This document shows positions 33,769-42,638 of a stretch of DNA of 64,000 nucleotides, one piece after another. This stretch comes from Anaerolineae bacterium (lineage in GTDB: Bacteria > Chloroflexota > Anaerolineae > Aggregatilineales > J027). Numbering within the stretch: position 1 is the stretch's first letter; each line of letters opens with the position of its first letter. Below the pieces are notes generated by a model. The model saw nothing but the letters and a program-made list of their open reading frames with translations. It made no database searches and was not told the origin of the DNA. The position numbers and the translations under genes are program-made. The stretch lies in contig WBUL01000003.1 of NCBI GenBank assembly GCA_008933735.1, forward strand, positions 1 through 64,000, read 5' to 3'.

Positions 33769-35063
33769 GAAGAAGACCCCATCGAGAGAATCCGGGGTCG
33801 GGTGCCAAGCATAGCGAAAGTTTCCAAAAGTTTGTCGGTAATTTTTGACCAGCTATAGTGCTTTGCGAGTTCGTGAGCCGCTTCACCCATCCTGGCCTGC
33901 TGCGCTGTGTCAGTCAATAGGGCGATTATCCGTTGGGCAAGTGCACCCGGTTCACGCACCGGAACATGGTAGCCTGTGATGCCATCCTGCACCAGATATG
34001 CCAGCCCGCCGACCTCAGATGCGATCACGGGTGTGCCGCAGGCCATTGCTTCGAGTGCAACCATGCCAAAGCTCTCATAATCGCTGGGCATGATCAGAGC
34101 ACTGGCTGCGCGATAAAAATCCGGCAGGATGTCCTGACTCTGTGCGCCTAAAAACCTGACCTGCTTCTCAAGATCCAGCATTTCTCGCAGCGCCTGCAAG
34201 CGCTGCATTTCTTCGTCGCCCTGTACCGGATCGCCGCCGATGATCGTAATACACAGATCATCCAACACATCCGGGCGGGTGTTACGGATTTCAACGAGTG
34301 CATCAAAAATCGTGTCTACCGCTTTCAGGGGTTCGATTCTGCCGACAAAAAGGAGGAGTTTGCAGGCTTCATCGATGCCGATCTTGCGGCGGGCTTCCAC
34401 CGGGTCGGCGGGGGAAAACCGCTTGAGGTCAACCCCTGGTGGGACAATGTCAATTTTGCGGCGGTCAGCCCGATACAGCATCAAAAGCTGGGTATATTCG
34501 GCGGGTGTGGCGGCGATAATCCGGTCAGTGATTTTGACAATTTCGGTTTCGCCGCGTATCCGAATGTCATTATCGGGATTGCGCCGATTATCCGCGATGC
34601 GATTTTTCATATGCCCCAGCGTGTGGAACATCTGTGCGACAGGGGCATCCCATTTTTTCCGCAGTTGAATCGCCACCCAACCGCTTAACCAGTAGTGACT
34701 GTAAATGGCGTCGTAGCGCATATGCTCCGCTTCGACAAAGTCCTCCAGTGCCTTCTTGAACTGGTTGAGATGTAAAAATATGACACTGGTATCGAGGGGT
34801 TGGGCGGGGCCGCAGGGCAGATAGATCAAACGGTGGTTCGGGCTGAGGTCAAGGACTTTCCCCAGCTCGTCGGGCGAGGCTGCCCGTGTAAAGATGTCTA
34901 CCCGGATGCCGCGTCGTGCCATGTCGCGGGCGACTTCACGGACGTAGACATTCATCCCCCCTGTTTTTTTGCCACCCAGGGCCGCTTCTGGCGAAGTGTG
35001 AATGCTCAAAATCGCCAGACGAAGCGGCTCCAGATTGGGATGAGGAAATTCAGCGTCCGGCAT
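33765..35063 (-). CDS. GT4-family glycosyltransferase (sucrose-phosphate-synthase/MshA-like)
   Basis: A 432-residue GT-B retaining glycosyltransferase. The N-terminal loop KKTGGMNVYVREVARDMARR is the donor-site glycine-rich segment of the D-inositol-3-phosphate glycosyltransferase and sucrose-phosphate synthase branch; the C-terminal lobe has FVGRIEPLKAVDTIF and the EX7E motif in YESFGMVALEAMACG. Donor is a nucleotide sugar; the acceptor is not identifiable. It lies 3 bp after a GNAT-like gene in the same direction, so the two probably act in one polysaccharide or glycolipid pathway. Confidence 0.85.
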   Translation of the reverse strand: MPDAEFPHPNLEPLRLAILSIHTSPEAALGGKKTGGMNVYVREVARDMARRGIRVDIFTRAASPDELGKVLDLSPNHRLIYLPCGPAQPLDTSVIFLHLNQFKKALEDFVEAEHMRYDAIYSHYWLSGWVAIQLRKKWDAPVAQMFHTLGHMKNRIADNRRNPDNDIRIRGETEIVKITDRIIAATPAEYTQLLMLYRADRRKIDIVPPGVDLKRFSPADPVEARRKIGIDEACKLLLFVGRIEPLKAVDTIFDALVEIRNTRPDVLDDLCITIIGGDPVQGDEEMQRLQALREMLDLEKQVRFLGAQSQDILPDFYRAASALIMPSDYESFGMVALEAMACGTPVIASEVGGLAYLVQDGITGYHVPVREPGALAQRIIALLTDTAQQARMGEAAHELAKHYSWSKITDKLLETFAMLGTRPRILSMGSSS

Positions 35064-35066
35064 ACG

Positions 35067-36083
35067 TTAATTGGGCTGCGCGTTGAGCATCATCACCGGG
35101 CGATTCTGCCCGCCCAAGCGGTATTTATATTCCTCATCCCCGCGTAAAAAGTCAAATTCCTCACGCCCTTTTTCAATGGCATCCCGAATGATATAGGTCA
35201 ACAGGATGATGCCGGGGCCGATTTCAGGGCTGATCTGCGGATTATGGCCGGAGTTGTACAACAAAATCTTGTTGCCGTAGTCAAAACTCAGGTAGGCGGC
35301 GGCGTCCAGGCCATTGATCTTTAGCATACTGATTTGCAGCCAGCCTTTTTGTGCGATGACCGGAATCATGCGATGGAAAAAGTCGGTATTTTCGGGATCA
35401 TCCAGAAACCGGGCTTTCTCCGGGCTGCTGGCACGCATCAGGCTGACAAAACGTCGTTCGCTTTCTTCGGGATAAGCGAGTGCATCCAGATATTCCCATT
35501 GAATCTCGACCGTTCCCGCACGGCGGAGTTTGCGACGAACTTCATGCCGGTCTTTTTTGTTAAGCAGTTTTTCCAGGTAAGCATCCCAGCTTTCAGGAAG
35601 CGGGATGTGGGGGCATACTTCTTGCTGATCGATACGGACAGTGAATCCGGCAGCTTCCAGCAGCGGAGGCCACTCCCGCAAGATCGGAGAATCCGCCGGG
35701 ATGTTACAGAAGTCCAGCGCATCATAGCGTTGTTTTTCCGCCAGCGCGTATTCCGTCAGTGCCCGCAGCACTTCGTATTCGCAGCCGGGGCGAATAATCA
35801 GTTCCAGATAGTCGGTGACTTCCACACAACCCACACTGCGTACCAGACGGCCTTTCGGGTGCTGGTGGATAAACCAGGGCGCTAAGCCGATCAGCTTGTT
35901 TTCGGTGTCACGGACGGTGATAATCCAGAGTTCGCCGGGATGATAGGCCGCCCACCAGGTTGACTGCCACTCCCACGTCATAAACAAGCGGTTGCGCGGG
36001 CTGGATTCCAGGAACGGATTCCATTCATCCCGCAGTTGGGCAAAGGCTTCTTCGGTGTGAAAGGCTTCGATTTTCAAGTCCAT
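35067..36083 (-). CDS. GNAT/FemAB-like N-acyltransferase (CelD/BcsL type)
   Basis: About 338 residues from the ATG at 36083; in-frame ATG (36098) and GTG (36110) starts also exist but run into the divergent lipoprotein's leader. The protein has the double GNAT layout of the CelD/BcsL/FemAB-like group: RLFMTWEWQSTWWAAYHPGE near the N terminus, and the C-terminal YLSFDYGNKILLYNSGHNPQ with DFLRGDEEYKYR. Such enzymes transfer acyl or aminoacyl groups in polysaccharide or cell-wall synthesis. It is followed 3 bp later by a GT4 glycosyltransferase. Substrate unknown. Confidence 0.8.
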   Translation of the reverse strand: MDLKIEAFHTEEAFAQLRDEWNPFLESSPRNRLFMTWEWQSTWWAAYHPGELWIITVRDTENKLIGLAPWFIHQHPKGRLVRSVGCVEVTDYLELIIRPGCEYEVLRALTEYALAEKQRYDALDFCNIPADSPILREWPPLLEAAGFTVRIDQQEVCPHIPLPESWDAYLEKLLNKKDRHEVRRKLRRAGTVEIQWEYLDALAYPEESERRFVSLMRASSPEKARFLDDPENTDFFHRMIPVIAQKGWLQISMLKINGLDAAAYLSFDYGNKILLYNSGHNPQISPEIGPGIILLTYIIRDAIEKGREEFDFLRGDEEYKYRLGGQNRPVMMLNAQPN

Positions 36084-36110
36084 AGTATGATATGTCATGG
36101 AGGTTTTCAC

Positions 36111-37229
36111 ATGTCCAAACGTTTGATAGGGCTTTTCATTGTGTTGCTGATTCTAGCAGCTTGTGGAGAGGACTCCCCGGAGACCCAGCCAACACTCGTG
36201 CGCCCGACTGTCACCCCAGCACCAACAACACTGACTATCTGGTACCATGATCCACGAATGACTAAGGCTTATACCGCAGTGTTGGCGGACTTTGAGGCCC
36301 GCTATCCCCACATTACCACTCATCTGATGCTGCAAGAAGGCGCAACCTTTCTTAATGACATCAACCAATCTTTGGAGGCAGGCGGCGAGCCAGATGTGAT
36401 TCTCGCGCCTGCTGTGCTGCTCGACCCCCTGCTTGCACGCCGAAGCCTGCTGCCCCTGACTCTGAGCGAGTCGTCTCAGATCAGGATGCTGGTGCCGGTC
36501 AATGCCGCTGAGGTAGGCATTCGTAACGAGCAGATGTACGGATTTCCAGTGCAGATCAACGTCCCGATCCTGGTCTACGATTCGTCGCGTGTACCCGATG
36601 TACCTCAGAATTATGACGCATTTGTGCAATCCGGTCATGAGACCATTGTCCGACCCAATTTTATGACTACTAGTCTGTGGATGCCCATTGCGAACACTGC
36701 CAGCGCTCGTACCCCTGACGGGCGGCTCAATGTTACTGCGGATGGCTTAACCGCATATTTTCAACGACTGCTGGATATGAGCGCAACCGTCAGCTTTGCT
36801 GATGATTTTAGCACGTCTAATGCGGCGGTTTATCTGGCGAGCACAGCGGATTTGCCCGTGCTTCGGGAAAAACTGGGCGATACCCTTCGGATTGCGCCGC
36901 TGCCGGATCTTGCCAGCCTGCCCCAGAATAATCTGTACGTGGGAGAAGCAACCCTGTTCATGGTCAGCCAGAACGCGAGTGATGCTGATTATGACGCTTC
37001 CCTGAAACTGCTGGAATTTCTGCTCGATCCGGAGCAGCAGGACAAGATGAGTGAAATCAGCGGGTATCTGCCGATTCTGTCAGCGGACTATAACGCCCAA
37101 CGGGCTGTTTTTTTTGGTGACAGCCAGTTTTATACAGAAGTTGTTCCTGGTATGGACACGGCCATACAGCAGGTGATCACCGGTCAGCTAACTCCGCAGC
37201 AAGCCAGCGAACAGTGGTTGAACGACTAA
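36111..37229 (+). CDS. Solute-binding lipoprotein (family 1 extracellular)
   Basis: About 372 residues from the ATG at 36111, with GGAGG 7-11 bases upstream. The signal peptide carries a lipobox (LLILAAC, Cys at residue 19), so it is a membrane-anchored lipoprotein. TLTIWYHDPRMTKAYTAVLA (about 41-60) and the C-terminal part (LFMVSQNASDADYDASLKLLEFLL) are typical of ABC sugar-binding proteins. No permease or ATPase gene is beside it, so it is either an orphan partner of another transporter or a receptor. The stop overlaps that of the convergent membrane gene by 4 bp. Confidence 0.82.
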   Translation: MSKRLIGLFIVLLILAACGEDSPETQPTLVRPTVTPAPTTLTIWYHDPRMTKAYTAVLADFEARYPHITTHLMLQEGATFLNDINQSLEAGGEPDVILAPAVLLDPLLARRSLLPLTLSESSQIRMLVPVNAAEVGIRNEQMYGFPVQINVPILVYDSSRVPDVPQNYDAFVQSGHETIVRPNFMTTSLWMPIANTASARTPDGRLNVTADGLTAYFQRLLDMSATVSFADDFSTSNAAVYLASTADLPVLREKLGDTLRIAPLPDLASLPQNNLYVGEATLFMVSQNASDADYDASLKLLEFLLDPEQQDKMSEISGYLPILSADYNAQRAVFFGDSQFYTEVVPGMDTAIQQVITGQLTPQQASEQWLND

Positions 37230-38707
37230 CGTGGCCTGACCGCATAGCAGCTCTTTGCCTCCTCAACCGTGACCTGGGGAGGCCAGTTGGGTGCTTCTCG
37301 CAGATTGCAAACGAGATAAAAGTCGTATCCTCTGGTCGTGAAAACCTCGTCTAACTGATTTACATCGAATTTGACATCGAAGCTGATAGTACGTTCTGCG
37401 TAAAATTCGATGTGCGGGCCGCGATAGGGCAGGTTGGTGGCGATACGTTCATCCTCGGTTGTGCGTTCGGCAACCAGATCGGCAACCGTTAAAAACGAGC
37501 GGTTGCTGAGGGCAATCAGCACAACAGAGACGGCCATTACCAGAACAACATGACCGATCAGACCGCCCCAGGCGTAAAGCTGCGGGCGGTTGCGCGGTTT
37601 GGTGCTGCCGTGAGGCCAGACGATATGCAGTCCATACCCTGCCCAGATCGCCAGAGGTGCAACTACATAGTATGTAAAGTAATCATGAATCCAGGTTGCG
37701 TTGCGCCACAGGGTTGTATACACAAGCCCAGCGATCAGGTGTACCCAGATGAGATAATCCTGGCGCTTCATGCCCTGTTTGTACAGGCTGTAAATACCGA
37801 ACAGAGCGAATAGAAATCCAAAAAATGAGAATCCATAGCTGATTCGAAGCAGCATACGTCCGAGGTAGTCAAGCGTATTGAAACTCTCAACCGTCGCTGA
37901 GTCTCCGGCGCTGGTGCTGGTGCGCTGCGTAAAAATCTCCTCGAATTCTTCCAGGATGTAGGAATCAAACCCTTTGGTGGTGTAGGTAATCCAGGTTGCA
38001 AATCCGACAAACCCGGCAAGGCAGATGGTGAAAATGGCGATTTTTTCTTCGCTGGTTCCCCAAATCAACCCGTAAATAAAAAAGAATACCAGGAAAAACG
38101 CCATAAAATGACCGAACCACAACCCCGCAAATGCCAGCATATGGGCGATGGCAAGCGAGGAGGGCTGTTTTTTTCGTGTCCAGTGAAGATAGGCCAGCAG
38201 CATCGCATTGACGAAGAAGATATTGCCCGCCTCATGATTCACCGCGCGGGAAAAATAGACCACCAGAGGCGCGAACGCGAAAAAGAAGGTGACTCGCACC
38301 GCCGTCCGCCGCCCGTACATTGCTTTTGAGAGCTGGTAAATAATGGTGATGCTGAACAGGGTAATGATGATATTGGGCAGCCGGATAAACGCTTCCGAGT
38401 CGGCGAAAGCGCGGACACTCAAGGATTGAAGAATGGCAAGGGTCGGGGGGTTATGGCGGTAGACATACGCGCCTGAACGATCCAAATCATCGGGCAGCGA
38501 TTTTAAGGGACTGTATACCTGGATGTAACCCAGATCGCTGTAACCAAATTTGAGATAATTTCGTACCGCGTGGGTATACAACACGTTGTCCCAGTCATGG
38601 TGCCCCGTGAAAGGCTTATCCAACCACGCCGTTGCGAGCGCAAAAAAGAGCAGCAAGAGGAGCGTCAGAAACCATAACTGATTGATGCGTGAGGTTGTAT
38701 TTTGCAT
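37226..38707 (-). CDS. GT39/ArnT-like membrane glycosyltransferase
   Basis: A 493-residue protein with about ten to eleven transmembrane segments. After the first helix the loop LDKPFTGHHDWDNVLYTHAV holds the acidic residues typical of GT-C mannosyltransferase-like enzymes, and GAYVYRHNPPTLAILQSLS completes the extracytoplasmic loop. The last 90 residues are extracytoplasmic. It probably transfers sugar from a lipid-linked donor. It is transcribed away from the tRNA-Thr/T-box region, and no operon partner is evident. Substrate not known. Confidence 0.7.
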   Translation of the reverse strand: MQNTTSRINQLWFLTLLLLLFFALATAWLDKPFTGHHDWDNVLYTHAVRNYLKFGYSDLGYIQVYSPLKSLPDDLDRSGAYVYRHNPPTLAILQSLSVRAFADSEAFIRLPNIIITLFSITIIYQLSKAMYGRRTAVRVTFFFAFAPLVVYFSRAVNHEAGNIFFVNAMLLAYLHWTRKKQPSSLAIAHMLAFAGLWFGHFMAFFLVFFFIYGLIWGTSEEKIAIFTICLAGFVGFATWITYTTKGFDSYILEEFEEIFTQRTSTSAGDSATVESFNTLDYLGRMLLRISYGFSFFGFLFALFGIYSLYKQGMKRQDYLIWVHLIAGLVYTTLWRNATWIHDYFTYYVVAPLAIWAGYGLHIVWPHGSTKPRNRPQLYAWGGLIGHVVLVMAVSVVLIALSNRSFLTVADLVAERTTEDERIATNLPYRGPHIEFYAERTISFDVKFDVNQLDEVFTTRGYDFYLVCNLREAPNWPPQVTVEEAKSCYAVRPR

Positions 38708-38761
38708 GAATCCCCCAGGGTAGGCTGATGTTTATCATATCACCTTTTTTCGGAATGCCTA

Positions 38762-38791
38762 TTGATTCGGTGATAAAGACAATGCTATAAT
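38762..38791 (+). promoter_or_regulatory. Promoter for tRNA-Thr (and probably the T-box operon)
   Basis: TTGATT (38762-38767) and an extended -10 TGCTATAAT (hexamer 38786-38791), separated by 18 bp, lie 15 bp ahead of the tRNA. I find no better promoter between the tRNA and the T-box leader. Confidence 0.75.
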
Positions 38792-38806
38792 GCCACCAAT
38801 CAAAGC

Positions 38807-38879
38807 GCCAACTTAGCTCAATCGGCAGAGCGATCGCTTCGTAAGCGATAGGTTATGGGTTCAACTCCCATAGTTGGCT
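38807..38879 (+). tRNA. tRNA-Thr (anticodon CGU)
   Basis: A 73-nt cloverleaf folds by eye: acceptor GCCAACT/AGTTGGC, D-arm GCTC/GAGC, anticodon stem ATCGC/GCGAT with loop TTCGTAA (anticodon CGT), T-arm ATGGG-TTCAACT-CCCAT and a U discriminator. CCA is not encoded. It lies 16 bp before the first T-box bases. Confidence 0.95.
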
Positions 38880-38895
38880 TATAACCTCTTTTTTG

Positions 38896-39135
38896 AAAGA
38901 CTGCGAAGGAGAGGAGTAGGTGGCGAAGCCCGCTCAGAGAGTTTGTGCCGGAGGCTGCAAGCACGAACCGAAAGTGAACCACCGAAGGTCGCTCCTGAGT
39001 TGGTGAGCTGAAACCAAGTAAGCTCATTCGGGCAAGCCCGTTACAGCGTTTGAGTGCCTGTGCCGATGTACAGGAAGCAGGGTGGTACCGCGAAAACCAT
39101 TCGTCCTTGCCGGAATTCTGGCAGGGACGTTTTTG
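38896..39135 (+). promoter_or_regulatory. Valine T-box leader upstream of methyltransferase-valS
   Basis: The leader senses uncharged tRNA-Val by pairing and then favours an antiterminator. Stem I is GGAG...GGTGG against CCACC...CTCC; its internal loop has the loop E pieces AGTA and GAA and presents the specifier GTC (38988-38990), a valine codon. The distal part has AGAGAG and a GCAAG-bearing loop, as in T-box stem I. The conserved antiterminator AGGGTGGTACCGCG is at 39079-39092, with TGGT to pair with the tRNA acceptor end. A terminator follows at 39102-39134. The specifier matches the downstream valS. Confidence 0.93.
39102..39134 (+). terminator. T-box-controlled Rho-independent terminator
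   Basis: A 12-bp perfect stem (CGTCCTTGCCGG with CTGGCAGGGACG, allowing one wobble) around an AATT loop is followed by TTTTTG. Its 5' part can instead pair with the antiterminator region upstream. The methyltransferase ribosome-binding site (GGAGGGG, 39139-39145) lies just past it. Confidence 0.9.
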
Positions 39136-39150
39136 TTTGGAGGGGTTGTG

Positions 39151-39996
39151 ATGAGCGCGAATACCGATTACTACGACACGCTTGCAGAAGATTATCATCT
39201 GCTCTACCGAGACTGGGAAGCGTCGATGGAGCGCGAAGGATTAATGCTGCGTCGATGGTTCAAAGACCGAAAAATCGTCACCGTGCTGGATGCTTCCTGC
39301 GGGACGGGTACTCAGGCGATTGCACTGGCACAAATTGGCTACCGCGTGTTGGCGTCTGATCCCAGCGCGAATATGGTCAAAAAGGCCCAGGAAAACGCGC
39401 TGGCTTACGGTGTCGGCGACCGGATTCATTTTTTGCAGGCAGGTTTTCTGGATATTGCCCGCATGACCAACGGCAATCTGGACGCCATCGTGACGAAAGG
39501 GGATGCGTTTCCCCATCTGATTACCGACCGGGACATCGAAGAAACCCTCGCTGGGTTTTATCGCCTGCTGCGTATCGGCGGAACCGTGCTCATCGGAATG
39601 CTGGATTTTGAACCCCTGCTGGAAGAGCGCCCTCGTTTTATGCCGGGGCGTGTTCATGACCCGATTGCCAACCAGGGTGAGCGGATTGTGGTCTTTGAGG
39701 TATGGGATTGGGATGATGGCCCGCCGCGAATCGTGACCAAAAACAAGTTTATTGTACGCGGGGAAAGTGACTCGTATACGACGAAGGTCTATCCGGTTCA
39801 GTGCCGCCCTCTGACGGCAGAGGAGGTACAGGTGGTATTACTGGAAGCGGGGTTCGTCGATATTGAAGTCATTCACGACCGGTCGGAACTGGTGATGATT
39901 GCCACCAAACCCGATCCGAACGCCACCGCCGCATCGATTGCAAGTCAGCGTTTGAAGGCAATGAAAGCAGAGGAAATAGGGCATGAAGGAACTTGA
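39151..39996 (+). CDS. Class I SAM-dependent methyltransferase under T-box control
   Basis: About 281 residues from the ATG at 39151, six bases after GGAGGGG. The frame is open back to 39082, but that is inside the T-box antiterminator. Motif I is LDASCGTGTQAIAL (about 46-59), followed by the acidic residue in LASDPSANM. The opening DYYDTLAEDYHLLYRDWE resembles glycine/sarcosine N-methyltransferase relatives, so a small amine substrate is possible, but this is a weak hint. Its last 14 bp overlap the valS start, so it is translationally coupled to valS and must respond to valine supply. Link to tRNA charging or to valine metabolism is not known. Confidence 0.85.
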   Translation: MSANTDYYDTLAEDYHLLYRDWEASMEREGLMLRRWFKDRKIVTVLDASCGTGTQAIALAQIGYRVLASDPSANMVKKAQENALAYGVGDRIHFLQAGFLDIARMTNGNLDAIVTKGDAFPHLITDRDIEETLAGFYRLLRIGGTVLIGMLDFEPLLEERPRFMPGRVHDPIANQGERIVVFEVWDWDDGPPRIVTKNKFIVRGESDSYTTKVYPVQCRPLTAEEVQVVLLEAGFVDIEVIHDRSELVMIATKPDPNATAASIASQRLKAMKAEEIGHEGT

Positions 39997-42592
39997 GAAG
40001 AATTTCAACTTTCACGAAGCGGAAGGCCGGATTTATGACTGGTGGGAAACCAGCGGATTCTTCAAGCCGGAAGTTGCCGGGGAAGATGCGGAACCCTATG
40101 TCATCAGTATGCCGCCCCCAAATGTGACCGGAGCACTCCACGCTGGTCATGCCATGTTCGTTTCGCTGGAAGACTTGATGATCCGACATGCCCGTATGAA
40201 AGGCAAAGCGGCCCTTTGGGTTCCTGGTTCAGATCATGCCGGAATTGCGACACAGCTCCAGGTTGAGAAAGCGCTGCGGGATGAAGGTACCAGCCGGGAG
40301 GCCGTTGGTCGTGAGGAATTTCTGCGCCGCACCTGGGCATGGAAGGAAAAATATGGCGGTGAGATTCAAAACCAGGTGCGGCGGTTGGGTGCCTCATGTG
40401 ATTGGACACGAGAACGGTTTACGCTGGATAACGGCCTGTCTAAAGCGGTGATCGAAGCCTTTGTGACTCTGTACGAGCAGGGGCTGATTTACAAAGGCAC
40501 GCGCCTGATCAACTGGTCGCCAGGTCTCAAAACGGCGGTCAGTGACCTGGAGGTAGAAAATGAAGAAATCCAGGGCAAGCTGTATTACTTCAAGTATCCG
40601 GTGGAGGGTAGCGAATTTATCCCGGTGGCAACCACCCGACCGGAAACCATTCTCGGTGACACGGCGGTGGCTGTCCATCCTGACGACGAGCGCTATCAGC
40701 ATCTGATTGGCAAGACCGCCTATGTGCCTATGCTGGAACGCCCGATTCCGGTCATTGCCGATGAGTACGTGGAGCGGGAATTTGGCACAGGTGCGCTGAA
40801 AGTCACACCGGGGCACGATTTTAACGACTATGAACTGGGCAAAAAGCACGCGCTTCAGGTCATCAGTGTGTTAAACCGTGATGCAACGATGAATGCCAAT
40901 GCAGGGCCGTATGAGGGATTAGACCGCTTTGAATGTCGCAATAAGCTGTGGCAGGATATGGAAGCGAAGGGGCTGACCCTTAAGATCGAAGACCGGATGA
41001 TGGTGGTGCCGGTCACCCAGCGCGGCGGTGAAATCGTCGAACCGATGATTTCCGAGCAGTGGTTTGTGCGGATGCAGCCCCTGGCGGAGCGGGGTTTGGA
41101 AGCGGTTCGTTCCGGGGCTATTCAGATCGTGCCGGAGCGCTTCACCAAAGTCTATTATCACTGGCTGGAAAATATTCAGGACTGGTGCATCAGCCGCCAG
41201 TTGTGGTGGGGGCACCGGATTCCGGCGTGGTATCACACGGGGACAGGCGAGATAAAAGTGCTGCGGGAAGGCCCCCCGGATGACAGCGGCCGCTGGGTGC
41301 AGGATGAAGATGTGCTGGATACCTGGTTCAGCAGCGGATTGTGGCCCTTCAGCACACTTGGCTGGCCGGAACAAACACCGGACCTCAAACGGTTCTACCC
41401 GACTTCCGTCATGGAAACCGGGCATGACATTCTGTTTTTCTGGGTGGCTCGGATGATCATGATGGGCATGTGGTTTACGGAAGAGGTGCCGTTTCATACG
41501 GTCTACCTTCATGGACTGGTGATGGACGAAAAAGGCGAGAAAATGTCCAAAACCAAAGGCAACGTGATCGACCCGCTGGAAATGGTCGCCGAATATGGGG
41601 CGGACGCCCTGCGGTTTGCCCTGCTGACGGCGGGGTCTCCGGGCAACGATCAGAATCTGTCTGTCACCAAAATCGAATATGGTCGTAATTTTGGCAACAA
41701 GCTCTGGCAGATGGCACGGTTTATCCAGAGTAATCTGCCGGGTGATGTGCTTGTGGGCAAACCAGAAACTGCCGGACTTGATCTGCCAAGCCGCTGGATT
41801 CTAAGCCGCCTGTCTGGATTGGTGGACAGCGTGAACCGTCTGTATGAAGGCTACCAATTTGGTGAAGCGGGCCGCCAGATGCTCGATTTTGCCTGGGAAG
41901 AATTCGCGCCATTTTACATCGAGATCAGCAAACATATCCTGTACGGCGACGATGAAACGGCAAAATCAAGCAGCCGTCAGGTGCTGGTTTTCGCGCTGGA
42001 TACACTACTGCGTCTGCTGCATCCATATATGCCGTTTATTACTGAGGAAATCTGGCAGCACATGCCGCACGAGGGCGAAAGTATCAGTCTGGCAAAGTGG
42101 CCGGAGAATCTGGATCTCCACGACGCGGAGGCGGAAGACCGGATGGGGCTGCTGCTCGATCTGGTGCTGCAAATCCGGCAGGCGCGAAATGAATACAACG
42201 TCGCGCCGGGAAAACGCCTGACCGCGATTGTCGCTGCCGGATCGTATCGGGAGACACTGGAAAAATACGGGTATGTGTTTACCCGGCTGTGCAACATCGA
42301 GGCACTGGATTTTGACAGGCCGGCGCCGAGCAAAGCGGCGACTCTGGTGGCGGCGGATGTGACCCTTTCGCTGCCGCTCGAAGAACTGGTCGATATTGAG
42401 GCGGAACGTGAACGGCTGCAAAAGGAACTGGATAATCTGCTCAGGCAAATTCAGACCAGCCAGAACAAGCTGGCGAACGACGGATTCGTGAATGGGGCAC
42501 CAGAGGTGGTTGTCCAGCGTGAACGTGACAAACTAACCGATTTGCAGGCGAGTCTGGGTATTGTAGAGGAACGGCTGCGCGTTCTGTCGTAG
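39983..42592 (+). CDS. valS: Valyl-tRNA synthetase
   Basis: An 869-residue class Ia synthetase that charges tRNA-Val in the cytoplasm. Motifs: PPPNVTGALHAGHAM with the HIGH-type HAGH (53-56), the CP1 editing domain (about 190-340, containing TTRPETILGDTAVAVHP), KMSKT (520-524), the anticodon-binding helices, and the C-terminal coiled coil (LEELVDIEAERERLQKELDN). Length fits the bacterial family. The ATG lies 14 bp inside the end of the methyltransferase gene. Expression should be set by the upstream valine T-box. Confidence 0.97.
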   Translation: MKELEKNFNFHEAEGRIYDWWETSGFFKPEVAGEDAEPYVISMPPPNVTGALHAGHAMFVSLEDLMIRHARMKGKAALWVPGSDHAGIATQLQVEKALRDEGTSREAVGREEFLRRTWAWKEKYGGEIQNQVRRLGASCDWTRERFTLDNGLSKAVIEAFVTLYEQGLIYKGTRLINWSPGLKTAVSDLEVENEEIQGKLYYFKYPVEGSEFIPVATTRPETILGDTAVAVHPDDERYQHLIGKTAYVPMLERPIPVIADEYVEREFGTGALKVTPGHDFNDYELGKKHALQVISVLNRDATMNANAGPYEGLDRFECRNKLWQDMEAKGLTLKIEDRMMVVPVTQRGGEIVEPMISEQWFVRMQPLAERGLEAVRSGAIQIVPERFTKVYYHWLENIQDWCISRQLWWGHRIPAWYHTGTGEIKVLREGPPDDSGRWVQDEDVLDTWFSSGLWPFSTLGWPEQTPDLKRFYPTSVMETGHDILFFWVARMIMMGMWFTEEVPFHTVYLHGLVMDEKGEKMSKTKGNVIDPLEMVAEYGADALRFALLTAGSPGNDQNLSVTKIEYGRNFGNKLWQMARFIQSNLPGDVLVGKPETAGLDLPSRWILSRLSGLVDSVNRLYEGYQFGEAGRQMLDFAWEEFAPFYIEISKHILYGDDETAKSSSRQVLVFALDTLLRLLHPYMPFITEEIWQHMPHEGESISLAKWPENLDLHDAEAEDRMGLLLDLVLQIRQARNEYNVAPGKRLTAIVAAGSYRETLEKYGYVFTRLCNIEALDFDRPAPSKAATLVAADVTLSLPLEELVDIEAERERLQKELDNLLRQIQTSQNKLANDGFVNGAPEVVVQRERDKLTDLQASLGIVEERLRVLS

Positions 42593-42605
42593 CACCTATA
42601 AAGAT

Positions 42606-42632
42606 TGAGGGACGGCCAGCACCCGTCCCTCA
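42606..42632. terminator. Terminator between valS and the TipA-like regulator
   Basis: TGAGGGACGG and CCGTCCCTCA form a perfect 10-bp stem with a 7-nt loop. The T-run is weak on the plus strand (CGAAATTT), so efficiency is uncertain; it could serve both convergent genes. Confidence 0.65.
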
Positions 42633-42638
42633 CGAAAT

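Noticed and set aside
39082..39150. N-terminal extension of the methyltransferase
   Set aside because: The GTG at 39082 lies inside the conserved T-box antiterminator; the ATG at 39151 has an ideal ribosome-binding site.
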